Assembly: GCF_014692525.1 (NCBI RefSeq)
Contig: NZ_JACNYL010000001.1
Span: 806,001-870,000 of the forward strand
Source of the DNA: Sphingobacterium chuzhouense
GTDB taxonomy: Bacteria; Bacteroidota; Bacteroidia; Sphingobacteriales; Sphingobacteriaceae
DNA: 64,000 nucleotides
Direction: 5' to 3'
The translations under genes and the position numbers were made by a program. Positions 1 to 8,454 of the stretch are shown in pieces; the first letter of the stretch is position 1; every line of letters begins with the position of its first letter. The notes beneath the pieces are model-generated. The model did not search any database. It saw only the letters and a list, made by a program, of their open reading frames with translations, and was not told where the DNA came from.

Positions 1-1003
1 TACTTGTAGATACCGCTAAAGGCCAACGAAACTCCGATGGGTTGTAAACGGTGGCAAAGCGATTGTCGGATGTCCGCTGGCCCCATATTTTAGCGTTGCT
101 GTTCACAAAACCCGGTGCGCGCAAGGGATTGTATGCCCAGGTTTTGCCTTTATCTTTACTTACGGACGTCAAGGCGTGCTTCCACATGCCCACGACATCC
201 CCGTTGTCCAATGTATAGTAAGCGAACGCCTTCAATGGACGTTGGAAAGGTATCAATGGATCATTGCGATCCGCTTCCTCGACCCATTGCTGCATCATCA
301 GTGGTTGTTCCATCAGTTCTTTACAAGCAGCAACAAAGGCCTTGTCTTTACTTTGGGTATAGAATGGGAACTTGGCCAGCTTCTGATCAAATGAAGCATT
401 GAAGCGGATAAAGTAAATCGGACCAAATGAACCGTCTTTTTTAATTTCCCGGACGACACGTCCGATACCATTACCATCGTTCGGATCATCTTTTGCATCC
501 AATGCAACGCCGTAGTATCCGATGGTCAACAGTTTACCGTTTTTAGCCGTGTAAAAGCCCATCCGTTGATGCATAATCGCGTATAAATCCTTACCGGCTT
601 TATCGGTCCTGCCCGGTTTGCTGAAACCTTCCGGCACTAGATAAGGGGGAAATAGCTCTATGGGGTCTGACCACGTATAACCATCTTTAGAAGTTTGAAG
701 CGATGTTTTTCCCTCGGCAATGTGCTCGCCTACTGGATTACTCAGAAATTGTAGATAATAGGTGCCGTTCCAATAGGCCAAAAACGGCTGGTGGTTATAG
801 GTAAAATTCAATCCGCCCGCACGTTCCGGAAAAGCTCTATTCGCGCGAAAGGTCTGTACATTGTGTGTACCGACAGCAGGTTTTAGTTGCCCGTGGTGAT
901 AGTCTACATTGGACAAAGTTTTACCTACATACGTCATCGTATCCTGCGCCGTGACGTAACAGGAAGCACATAATAACGTTATACCTAATATCATTGATCT
1001 CAT
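1..1003 (-). CDS. BNR/sialidase-like beta-propeller protein, C-terminus cut by window edge
   Basis: Partial gene: the frame opens at ATG 1003-1001 and stays open for 334 codons to the left edge. The N-terminus MRSMILGITLLCASCYVTAQ is an export signal, possibly with a lipobox (LCASC). Two segments, SKDGYTWSDP and SKDKGKTWAYN, are typical BNR (Asp-box) repeats found on beta-propeller sialidases and related exo-acting enzymes or glycan-binding proteins. It starts 4 bp after the stop of the GH43-like gene and is the last visible gene of an operon with GH140- and GH43-like enzymes, so a role in handling pectin fragments in the periplasm or at the outer membrane is likely. The exact activity cannot be read from the sequence, and the missing C-terminal part prevents family assignment. 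Confidence 0.75.
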   Translation of the reverse strand, partial: MRSMILGITLLCASCYVTAQDTMTYVGKTLSNVDYHHGQLKPAVGTHNVQTFRANRAFPERAGGLNFTYNHQPFLAYWNGTYYLQFLSNPVGEHIAEGKTSLQTSKDGYTWSDPIELFPPYLVPEGFSKPGRTDKAGKDLYAIMHQRMGFYTAKNGKLLTIGYYGVALDAKDDPNDGNGIGRVVREIKKDGSFGPIYFIRFNASFDQKLAKFPFYTQSKDKAFVAACKELMEQPLMMQQWVEEADRNDPLIPFQRPLKAFAYYTLDNGDVVGMWKHALTSVSKDKGKTWAYNPLRAPGFVNSNAKIWGQRTSDNRFATVYNPSEFRWPLAVSTS

Positions 1004-1007
1004 TTCT

Positions 1008-1928
1008 TTATTTTTTTTCCTTTAACAACCCTTTCAAATCCTTTTTGGAAGCTTTGAAAATCGTTCCGTGTTTGTGTCCTTCCGGAACACGGATTTTATC
1101 GTTTATTTTTTTGAACGTTTTAAAATCCTCGGTCGACACGGCTTCATAGCTTTTGCTGCCATACGAATCAAAATAGATCAACCATTCATCGTCGACTTTG
1201 ACTACACTAGGTCCTTCTGTTTTAAAATCAGAATACGGCTCGGAGACATTTTCGTAAGGCCCTAACGGATTATCCGCAAAAGCAACTTTCAAATTACGAT
1301 TTGGTCGCGTATTGTCTTTTAATACCAATACATAATCGTCTTTGTCTTTTTTTACAATCACCGCATCGATGATGCTGAAACCGGGATCTGCAAACAGTTT
1401 TGTTTCTGTAAACGTTTCGAAATCCTGCGTAGTGGTATAATACATCCGGTGATTATTTCTTTCCTCCTCTTCTCCTTTCGGGAAACGCTCGGGAATGGTT
1501 GACGCCCAGATAATAATAAACCGGTCTTCCTCGTCATCGTAGAACAGTTCCGGTGCCCATATATTAACCGTCGTGGCTTCATGTTCCATAACCGGCACGA
1601 TCTTCTTATTCTCCCAATGGATAAGATCTTTAGAAGAAGCATAGCCGATACCTTCATTCCCTTGCCAACCTATCGTCCAAACCAAATGATAGACACCCTT
1701 TTTATCGCGTACCATGGATGGATCACGCATAATCTTTTGTTCGCCCAATTCGGGTTTCAGAAAGACACCGTCAATCGCTGTCCACGAATAGCCATCTTCA
1801 CTATATAGATAGCGTAGTCCTTCATCGGCAGGTTCATGAAAAGAAGTAAACATATAAACATCCCTCTGGCAAGAAGCCAAAAGGGATGCCGCTAACACAA
1901 CAACTAAAAGATTTAATTTTGTTCTCAT
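1008..1928 (-). CDS. GH43-like five-bladed beta-propeller glycosidase, lipoprotein
   Basis: 306 residues. The signal peptide ends in a lipobox (LLASC, Cys20), so the protein is probably membrane-anchored. The three acidic residues of the GH43 inverting mechanism can be placed: Asp69 in MRDPSM (base), Asp188 in FSIIDAV (pKa modulator) and Glu238 in KTEGPSV (acid). The length suits a single-domain GH43 without an accessory module. The usual substrates are alpha-L-arabinofuranosides, beta-xylosides or galactans. The ATG overlaps the stop of the GH140-like gene by one base (TAATG), which points to translational coupling; such a GH43/GH140 pairing is known from rhamnogalacturonan-II loci of Bacteroides. 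The family is fairly sure; the substrate is inferred. Confidence 0.82.
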   Translation of the reverse strand: MRTKLNLLVVVLAASLLASCQRDVYMFTSFHEPADEGLRYLYSEDGYSWTAIDGVFLKPELGEQKIMRDPSMVRDKKGVYHLVWTIGWQGNEGIGYASSKDLIHWENKKIVPVMEHEATTVNIWAPELFYDDEEDRFIIIWASTIPERFPKGEEEERNNHRMYYTTTQDFETFTETKLFADPGFSIIDAVIVKKDKDDYVLVLKDNTRPNRNLKVAFADNPLGPYENVSEPYSDFKTEGPSVVKVDDEWLIYFDSYGSKSYEAVSTEDFKTFKKINDKIRVPEGHKHGTIFKASKKDLKGLLKEKK

Positions 1929-3346
1929 TATAAACTATCTAAAATCAGCACCCAATCATTCCCGTCTTTCTCTTCACCCGCTGGTTTGAATGTCTGTACA
2001 CCTGTATTTTCTACCTCACCAATAACGGTCTCTTCACCACTGCGTGGATCGAACCAAGAGGCTTTCACTTTGTCTCCGTTGATTTTACCCATATTGATTT
2101 TCATTTCTCTACCGTTGTAGTTGTAGATGAATGCATAATTATCGGTACGGGTTGCTAACAAGCGATTATATTTCTCGCCATTTTCGGCAATCAAGGTTTG
2201 GTCTGGAATCCGCTCAAAATAGGCATCTCTGGACAACATCAGATCTTTTAGATATTTCATTTGCGATGCTCCCGGTGCGTTTAATCCCTCTGTCCATAGC
2301 TCCGATGAGCCGTATGCTGTAGTAGAATCGGACGCCGAATGCATCTGCATGACTGAATTCTGCCCATACGTATATCCGAAAGCGCCTGCAAATACCGACC
2401 AATATCCATAGCGACGCACATCGTGATCTTGCCAACATGGTTCTTTAATATCATGCAAACCTTGCGGAATACCCTCATACGACGGTTCGCCATCGATCGT
2501 TGGTTTTACGGGACTTAATGCCCAGTCAACCTCCATAAACTTCCAGTTGTCCTCTCCGTAATGTTTCTTTTCGTTGCTCGAAGTATCCTGGTCATAGCGT
2601 CTGTGACCCGACTGCACCATATTAAAATCTAACCACGGTTCATTGTGGAACCAATCCGAAGAAGCGGTCCGACCGCGTGGATGGTATGTCATTAGATGAT
2701 TTTGATCAATGGATTTGATGGTTTTTCCCATTTCCAGCCAAACAGCCGTGGAGTCCGAACCGGGAATATCCCCACCATTCAACCAGATGATATTCGGTCT
2801 GTCTTTCCAACGCTCAGCGAGGAAAGTAGCGTATTTTGTTGTTTGTTCAACAGAAACTTTACCATCTTTTACCGGCGAGCCCCATACCGGTACAAGCGCC
2901 ATATACATTCCTTTTTCGGCCGCTTTGTCAATAATGTAATCGATATGATCCCAATAATCATATTCTTCGGCTACCTCGGGGTTGTTCCCTTCGGTCACCA
3001 ATGGATGCGAAATATCCTTATTCACAATGGATGAGTCCCCGTACACATTAACCGACGGTACCGTGTGCAATACCATGGCCTGCACGACATTGAATCCTTT
3101 TTGTTTCCGGTCTTCCAGATACTGTTCCGCTTCGTCCCTATTCAATTTATTAAATAACAACCACCCCGTATCGCCAAGCCAAAAGAACGGTTTGCCATCA
3201 TCGGTGGTTAAATACCTTCCATTTTCCGATACCTTCAGTGCAGGCATTTCCGTAGACGATGCTTCTTGATCAGAAGAAGAAGTACAGGAAGAAAAGAGTG
3301 CTCCTGCCAATGCAAATGGTAATAATTTTTTACGAATAGCGTTCAT
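1928..3346 (-). CDS. GH140-like apiosidase (DUF4038 + collagen-binding-like C-terminal domain), lipoprotein
   Basis: 472 residues with a lipobox at Cys21 (LFSSC). Residues about 40-370 form the TIM barrel of the DUF4038/GH140 family (NGRYLTTDDGKPFFWLGDTGW, GFNVVQAMV). Candidate catalytic acids are Asp193 in LNGGDIPG and Glu287 in IDGEPSYEG, close in number to those of the founding apiosidase BT1012. Residues about 385-472 resemble the small beta-sandwich that follows the barrel in this family. Known GH140 enzymes release side chains of rhamnogalacturonan II by cutting the apiose-galacturonate bond. The start lies one base after the stop of the 1045-residue protein gene, so the genes are translated as one unit. 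Confidence 0.85.
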   Translation of the reverse strand: MNAIRKKLLPFALAGALFSSCTSSSDQEASSTEMPALKVSENGRYLTTDDGKPFFWLGDTGWLLFNKLNRDEAEQYLEDRKQKGFNVVQAMVLHTVPSVNVYGDSSIVNKDISHPLVTEGNNPEVAEEYDYWDHIDYIIDKAAEKGMYMALVPVWGSPVKDGKVSVEQTTKYATFLAERWKDRPNIIWLNGGDIPGSDSTAVWLEMGKTIKSIDQNHLMTYHPRGRTASSDWFHNEPWLDFNMVQSGHRRYDQDTSSNEKKHYGEDNWKFMEVDWALSPVKPTIDGEPSYEGIPQGLHDIKEPCWQDHDVRRYGYWSVFAGAFGYTYGQNSVMQMHSASDSTTAYGSSELWTEGLNAPGASQMKYLKDLMLSRDAYFERIPDQTLIAENGEKYNRLLATRTDNYAFIYNYNGREMKINMGKINGDKVKASWFDPRSGEETVIGEVENTGVQTFKPAGEEKDGNDWVLILDSL

Positions 3347-3347
3347 A

Positions 3348-6300
3348 TTATTTCTTGGTTATCCAGATAATCTCTGGAGCATTTTTAAAATTCTTGATGG
3401 TTACGTTCTGTCCTGTTTTTATTTTCTCTGTAGCTAAGATAGCACCAGATTTAGGATGAATATGATACATCTTATAATCTCCCTTCCACGGGGTTAAATC
3501 CGCCTGTAACGGCTTCTTATCATTGTTGTAAAAGATAGCAGCATCTTTTCCCTGTAATGTCCATACGCCTTGCTGGACTTTAGTCTGCATAGCGGAGGCT
3601 TCTTTGTAAAAATCGGCATGTGCTACACGCGGAACATTGGCCATCGATCCCCCGGCCATAAAGACTGCCCATGCTTGCTCGGGAAAGCCATTACTATGGT
3701 AGACAACCGCTTTGTCGGGAAATTTTGTTCGGTATTCGGAAACCGCCCGATACACTTGCTCCGCCGATGTCTTTTTTGATTTTATCTGGCGTGCATGTTG
3801 GCGGGGAGCCAAGTTTGCGCCTCCAGGCGGGGCATACGCCTCGCCATCTTCCTGATAATACCAATAACGGATATCAATCACTTGGATTTCTTTTGCTCTT
3901 TCTGTGTCCGCTAAGATCGCATCCTGCACATCCTTCGTCGCACTAAGCCCGATGATGGGGTTGTGACCCGTTTCTGCTTTCCACTCCTTGATCACATCGA
4001 TCCAAAACTCAACAAAATGCAGTGGACCGGTGTATTCGGCGCTGATCAGCTGAATGACGCCGGTATTATCTTTAAAATTCTCCAGACATTGACGAATATA
4101 AGCTCGGTGCAATTCCCGTCGTACCGAATGGGTAACATCATAGAATTGCTCCGCCATAAAAATCCGTTTATCACCTGCGTACGGTACCGGTTCGGGGAAA
4201 CCTACATTATTGATATTATTTGCTGTACGCCAAGGAGAATCCGTATAATGCGCACCTGCTTCCAGGATATTGTGCTGAAAGTAGTTCTGATGCAGCAGTA
4301 CCAATCCTTTTTGATCTGCCAAATCCGCAAACTGCTTCAACCGATTCCAGTAAAAGAGATTGTATTTCGTTAAATCATATTTCGATAGGCCATCATACGC
4401 CAATCCCTGTCCGCTCCTTGCGAAAGGCAATTCATAGAACGGTGGCCACACTTCGCCATCCATACGCCGGATACGTTCGTGGTCATCCCTTCGCCTATCA
4501 TACCAAAGCCCGTAATTATGGTCTATACTCAACACATGGTTTGCCAACATACTATCAGCAACTTCGTTTAGATCATCGGTCAAACCTGTTCCTATCTCTC
4601 CGGGAACATAGCGGGTAATATGGGGTTTTGCGTTCTCCAAACCATGGGGGCGAATATTGCCGTTCCACCATGGTACATCGTTCTTATAGCCAACCAACAC
4701 CTCATTTCCCCGCACTAGCCAACCATTCTGAATCACCATATCCGGTGCTTTTGCGGGTTCACTGTGCCGTGGAACATCTTTCTCTGCTAACACTTTGGCA
4801 CCTTTGGCACTTATATCCAGTGGCTCCCGCTGCGTTGCCTGTACTATAAAATCTTTTAATTGTACGGGTGGTTCATACGCTATTTTTGTCAACTCTTGCG
4901 CTACGGCTATTGTCGGACTACTGGAGGCATCGGTTAGCATAGGCAATACGATGTTTCTCTTTTTAGCATCCGCTCCGACACGTTCCTCCAGCTGTGCATA
5001 ATATAAACTTCTTGGTTTGATATGGCTGTTAGATTCTGTCCAATACGCGTCCCCTTGGAACTGCGCCCACAAGCCAAATCCCCAATTCTGCGCTGTTGGC
5101 GGATGTACATTTTCGATAAGCGCAGCTGTACATTGCCAGAAAACGCTATTAACAGCTGTCCAACCGGCCCCTTTGCCATCTTGCCCTCTATTCTTATAGC
5201 TTAGTGCCTGCGCATCCATGTCGACAATGTCGAATAATACGCCCGAAGCCCAACTATCTATCGCACCGCTAAAACTGTATGGTTCTACTGCCTGACATTG
5301 TACAAAAGCATTCGGACCAGCGGTCGCAAAACCGACAGCGAAATCATGGTAGCCTTTTTCAGCATATAGACGTTGAAACAAGGTTTGTTGCCCACGGGTA
5401 TAAAATGTATATCTCCGCTGCCCACCGATTTCAGACACCGGATCAAGAGAGATACAGTCCTCTACAGTGAGCTTACTCGCTGTCTCTTGTGCGTATACCG
5501 CTGAACCGGCAAAATGTCGGAATTGCATTTGGCGAACCCAAACATTCTGTGCATTTTCAACGGTGATCGCCATCCACCGATGATCTTCGTCTTTTGGATT
5601 ATCTGCATTAAAGGTGGATTTTAATTGTATATTTTCTATACCGATTTGTTCCACCCGGCCGCTCCAAGTATATTTTTCCACTGCCGCACCACCGTAACGC
5701 TGGTCCAAGGCAGTCGTTATCGGTACATCTACTGTCACTGTATTCCCATCTATACGAACAATCTCCCGATCCCACGTCGTATTCCAGTATCCGGGTCTCC
5801 ATCCCAAAAACGACATTCCGCCGCCAAATTCCTCGGCTTTCAAATCTTTAATCCATTCCTTGGTAGACGGACGTGTGATCATAATACGGTCGCCGGTTTG
5901 AAGACCGGAAATGTTATCTAGTTGAAAAGTTACTGCATTAACAGGCACATAATCGTTCTGCACCTGCCGTTTCTCTTCCCGCACAACGTCACGCTTTCCG
6001 GCTATACGGATCAATGTTTCCCGGGTTGTGCCTTCACCTATCAGTACCGTACCGCTTTCTGTAAAGCCGGAACCTCTCAACACCACACCGGACGTATGCA
6101 ACTTTAAAGAACCAGACAGATGATATTCACCGGGCAGCAACAATACAGTTCCTCGCAAACCGTGTTCATCCTTCGGTAATTTTGAAACATAATCTATCGC
6201 CGCTTGAATACGACGAGTTGCATCCCCTGTATGTATAGGCACAACAATTTTTACTTGTGCTTCTGGAATAGCTTTATTTCCTCCTTCATATCCTGCGTAG

Positions 6301-6485
6301 GAAAAATCGGGAATGCGGTTACCCAGGCTATCTGCTTGGTATACCAATTTCCCTTCTTTCCAAACTAATGGTCTATGTTCTTCTTGCGTATATCCTACAA
6401 AATAGCTCGCCATAAGCAAGCTGACAGCAAACAAGAATTTACCTAGAAACAATCGACTATATGTGTGTATATTGTTCAATGCCAA
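3348..6485 (-). CDS. Two-domain exported protein: pectate-lyase-like beta-helix + TIM-barrel domain (DUF6298-like)
   Basis: 1045 residues; a hydrophobic segment near residues 13-34 (FLGKFLFAVSLLMASYFVGYTQ) serves as signal peptide. Residues about 60-560 read as a right-handed beta-helix of the Pectate_lyase_3 type (RRIQAAIDYV, GTVLLLPGEYHLSG, GVVLRGSG). Residues about 590-1045 are a separate domain (NGWLVRGNEVLVGYKNDVPWWNGNIRP, FARSGQGLAYDG, VIQLISAEYTGPLHFVEFW) that I match to the DUF6298 family and that looks like a glycosidase TIM barrel. The acidic residue in ISAEYTGP is a candidate catalytic position. It is the first gene of the operon under the promoter at 6584-6649. A role in pectin side-chain cleavage is inferred from its neighbours; no activity can be stated. 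Confidence 0.75.
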   Translation of the reverse strand: MALNNIHTYSRLFLGKFLFAVSLLMASYFVGYTQEEHRPLVWKEGKLVYQADSLGNRIPDFSYAGYEGGNKAIPEAQVKIVVPIHTGDATRRIQAAIDYVSKLPKDEHGLRGTVLLLPGEYHLSGSLKLHTSGVVLRGSGFTESGTVLIGEGTTRETLIRIAGKRDVVREEKRQVQNDYVPVNAVTFQLDNISGLQTGDRIMITRPSTKEWIKDLKAEEFGGGMSFLGWRPGYWNTTWDREIVRIDGNTVTVDVPITTALDQRYGGAAVEKYTWSGRVEQIGIENIQLKSTFNADNPKDEDHRWMAITVENAQNVWVRQMQFRHFAGSAVYAQETASKLTVEDCISLDPVSEIGGQRRYTFYTRGQQTLFQRLYAEKGYHDFAVGFATAGPNAFVQCQAVEPYSFSGAIDSWASGVLFDIVDMDAQALSYKNRGQDGKGAGWTAVNSVFWQCTAALIENVHPPTAQNWGFGLWAQFQGDAYWTESNSHIKPRSLYYAQLEERVGADAKKRNIVLPMLTDASSSPTIAVAQELTKIAYEPPVQLKDFIVQATQREPLDISAKGAKVLAEKDVPRHSEPAKAPDMVIQNGWLVRGNEVLVGYKNDVPWWNGNIRPHGLENAKPHITRYVPGEIGTGLTDDLNEVADSMLANHVLSIDHNYGLWYDRRRDDHERIRRMDGEVWPPFYELPFARSGQGLAYDGLSKYDLTKYNLFYWNRLKQFADLADQKGLVLLHQNYFQHNILEAGAHYTDSPWRTANNINNVGFPEPVPYAGDKRIFMAEQFYDVTHSVRRELHRAYIRQCLENFKDNTGVIQLISAEYTGPLHFVEFWIDVIKEWKAETGHNPIIGLSATKDVQDAILADTERAKEIQVIDIRYWYYQEDGEAYAPPGGANLAPRQHARQIKSKKTSAEQVYRAVSEYRTKFPDKAVVYHSNGFPEQAWAVFMAGGSMANVPRVAHADFYKEASAMQTKVQQGVWTLQGKDAAIFYNNDKKPLQADLTPWKGDYKMYHIHPKSGAILATEKIKTGQNVTIKNFKNAPEIIWITKK

Positions 6486-6581
6486 AACAATTTAAAAAAA
6501 GATTTACAAAGCTCAAAATAAAGGAGTTGCCAATATCTTATATCGCTTCAACAACACCTTGATAAACTTATCCATCCCTTA

Positions 6582-6617
6582 TACAAACATAGCCAAATGG
6601 GCAGGGCTATGTTTGTA
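6582..6617. terminator. 13-bp perfect hairpin between PL1 gene and next operon
   Basis: Arms TACAAACATAGCC (6582-6594) and GGCTATGTTTGTA (6605-6617) with a 10-base loop. It lies about 50 bp past the stop of the PL1 gene and could end its transcript, although the T-tract on the minus strand is poor. It contains the -7 box of the downstream operon, so it may instead act at the start of that transcript. Confidence 0.45.
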
Positions 6618-6649
6618 GTATTTTCTCCAGCTATTGTATCATTTTGTCG
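6584..6649 (-). promoter_or_regulatory. AraC-type tandem operator and -7 box (operon 6485-1)
   Basis: On the plus strand the distal element TTGTATCATTTTGTCG is at 6634-6649 and the proximal element TTGTAGTATTTTCTCC at 6613-6628, exactly 21 bp apart in the same direction. Read on the minus strand, a perfect Bacteroidota -7 box TATGTTTG lies at 6591-6584; its centre is 54 bp from the distal and 33 bp from the proximal element. The expected 5' leader is about 95 nt. A 13-bp stem covers the -7 box and part of the proximal element. Confidence 0.75.
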
Positions 6650-6666
6650 GTAGCATCTAGCCTACA

Positions 6667-8262
6667 TTAGCTTATCGTATCGACGTTATTACCGAGATTG
6701 CGATAATCGATTTTCTCTTTCGGATTTGTGCCATTCAAATATTCCTCCACATTGGTATAACCGTCTCCATCGGCATCTTTTGCACCATCTGTAGGATCCT
6801 TTGGGTCTAAGCCGTATTTTATTTCCCATTCGTCTGGCATACCATCGCCATCTGTATCAACAGGCACTTCGGCCGGATCATAAGTCAGATCCGGATAACC
6901 GCCGACCTCAGCAATTTCCTTGATGATGCCCGTTCCGGTTGTTGGTTTCCCTGTCCGCACGGTTTCTACCACACGAATATCTACCGCGTCACGTTTGGGT
7001 AAGGTTGCGCCGGCTTTCTCGAGCACCGATTCGAAAACTACATCGGCAGTTTGGTGCGGAGCCACCGGCCAGCCTTCAAAAGGCGTATACACGCGTGCAT
7101 ATTTTTCTGCTTCGCCTGCCTCTGGAATGATCGATCCTTTCGTTTCCTTCATGCGCATGCCTGCCCAGTTATTGTTGGTCACTTCTTCATTATCATGCAT
7201 GATATTACCGGCCACATACCATTTGCCGGGGCGATTTGGTTCTTTTGGATACCAATCGCCTGCAGCCCACGCATTACCGGGAGAATACATACTACGCTGC
7301 TCAATACGGGCAATGACTGCACGCATATTATCATTTGTCGCTGGACCGGGTTTAAAGTAATTGTTTATGATATTGATCATGGACGTTTCATCTCCCCCGT
7401 CTATCGACCGATGGCGCCAGTTGAAAATAACATTGTACCGAAAGTCAAAGGCTCCCGACATACCGATAGATGGATTTCGAGCGGTATTGCTGGCAAAAAG
7501 ATTATGATGGAACGTAGACGGATTGCCTCCCCATGTACCACCAAAAGCATGTCCTTTCGCATCGAGCGCCTCACTGGAAATCGTCCATTGAATAGTAACA
7601 TGCTCCGCAGGATCTTTTATTTGCGTACTTCCATCCGCAGAAGGCCGCATGTGTCGGTATAGGGAAATATTCTCATCCATACCCCAGCTGGTAGAACAGT
7701 GGTCAATGATGATATGATGGTGTGGATTTCCACCAATATTATCATCCCCCTGTCCGCCTACCGGAACGCCACGGCGTACGCGCAGGTGACGGACAATAAC
7801 ATTATGGGTATTGATGTTCAATGTACCGGCAAGGCAAATACCGTCGCCCGGAGCGGATTGCCCTGCGATGGTGATATTCGGATGATTGATGTTTAAATCT
7901 CCATCGATTTTGATAGTTCCAGCAACACGAAACACGACAATACGTGGCCCGTCTGCTTCCAACGCAGCACGCAAGCTCCCTTCTCCGCTATCATTGAGAT
8001 TCGTGACCGCCATTACTTTGCCTCCACGTCCGCCGGTGGTAAACATACCACCACCCCATGCGCCCGGAAATGCCGGAATAACCTCTTCAGGCAATCGTGG
8101 TGGATGTGGCGGTATCTGCCCAGGTTCAGGTTGACCTGCAACAACACCTTGTTGCGCATGAGCACTAATTCCTGCTGACAGTAATGCCAGTAAAAGCAAG
8201 CTTTTTTTTAATGGTTTATACGGAAACGTTTTCTTGGTCGTCATCATACTATTTATTTTCAT
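6667..8262 (-). CDS. PL1 pectate lyase with C-terminal thrombospondin type-3 calcium repeats
   Basis: An upstream in-frame ATG exists at 8310, but the signal peptide (KKSLLLLALLSAGISAHAQ) fits better with the ATG at 8262, or at 8247/8244. The mature part begins with a Pro-rich linker and then the PL1 beta-helix: FPGAWGGGMFTTGGRGG, TNLNDSGEGSLRAALE, IIIDHCSTSWGMDEN and NTARNPSIG, the last probably holding the catalytic Arg. The C-terminus has two acidic calcium-binding repeats (DTDGDGMPDEW, DADGDGYTNVEEY), common in secreted Bacteroidota lyases. The enzyme should cut de-esterified homogalacturonan by beta-elimination outside the cell or in the periplasm. It is a single-gene unit behind its own copy of the shared promoter at 8360-8425. 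Confidence 0.9.
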   Translation of the reverse strand: MKINSMMTTKKTFPYKPLKKSLLLLALLSAGISAHAQQGVVAGQPEPGQIPPHPPRLPEEVIPAFPGAWGGGMFTTGGRGGKVMAVTNLNDSGEGSLRAALEADGPRIVVFRVAGTIKIDGDLNINHPNITIAGQSAPGDGICLAGTLNINTHNVIVRHLRVRRGVPVGGQGDDNIGGNPHHHIIIDHCSTSWGMDENISLYRHMRPSADGSTQIKDPAEHVTIQWTISSEALDAKGHAFGGTWGGNPSTFHHNLFASNTARNPSIGMSGAFDFRYNVIFNWRHRSIDGGDETSMINIINNYFKPGPATNDNMRAVIARIEQRSMYSPGNAWAAGDWYPKEPNRPGKWYVAGNIMHDNEEVTNNNWAGMRMKETKGSIIPEAGEAEKYARVYTPFEGWPVAPHQTADVVFESVLEKAGATLPKRDAVDIRVVETVRTGKPTTGTGIIKEIAEVGGYPDLTYDPAEVPVDTDGDGMPDEWEIKYGLDPKDPTDGAKDADGDGYTNVEEYLNGTNPKEKIDYRNLGNNVDTIS

Positions 8263-8359
8263 CTGTATAAATTTTTCTTCAATAGTGATGAAGCTATCAG
8301 ATTTATTCATCCCCCTGTGTGGTTTGAATAAATCATGATGGTTTCGTTTACACTAAAAA

Positions 8360-8425
8360 CAAATCTAGGTAAAAGAGCCGAAGCGTACTTATAATATATT
8401 CTCCGGCTCTTGTATCATTTTATCG
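8360..8425 (-). promoter_or_regulatory. AraC-type tandem operator and -7 box (PL1 lyase)
   Basis: Distal element TTGTATCATTTTATCG at 8410-8425, proximal TTATAATATATTCTCC at 8389-8404 (21 bp apart), and a perfect -7 box TAGATTTG on the minus strand at 8367-8360, 54 bp centre to centre from the distal element. The leader to the ATG at 8262 would be about 90 nt. Confidence 0.75.
8370..8411 (-). terminator. Probable rho-independent terminator of the SusD gene, overlapping an operator
   Basis: On the minus strand AAGAGCCGGAG (8411-8401) pairs with CTTCGGCTCTT (8383-8373) with one G-U pair and a 17-base loop, followed by TT. It is about 45 bp past the SusD stop. The proximal operator repeat and part of the distal one lie inside it, so transcription arriving from SusD crosses the next promoter's operator. 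Confidence 0.55.
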
Positions 8426-8454
8426 GTGGCTTACGATATGCGTTGTGTAGTTGA

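Noticed and set aside
115..507. Short open frames on both strands inside the left-edge gene
   Set aside because: They are shadows of the minus-strand beta-propeller gene, have no ribosome site and no recognisable protein features. The same holds for the many short plus-strand frames inside the large minus-strand genes.
8263..8310. Start of the PL1 gene at 8310
   Set aside because: The 16 extra residues (NKSDSFITIEEKFIQ) are charged and would precede the signal peptide.
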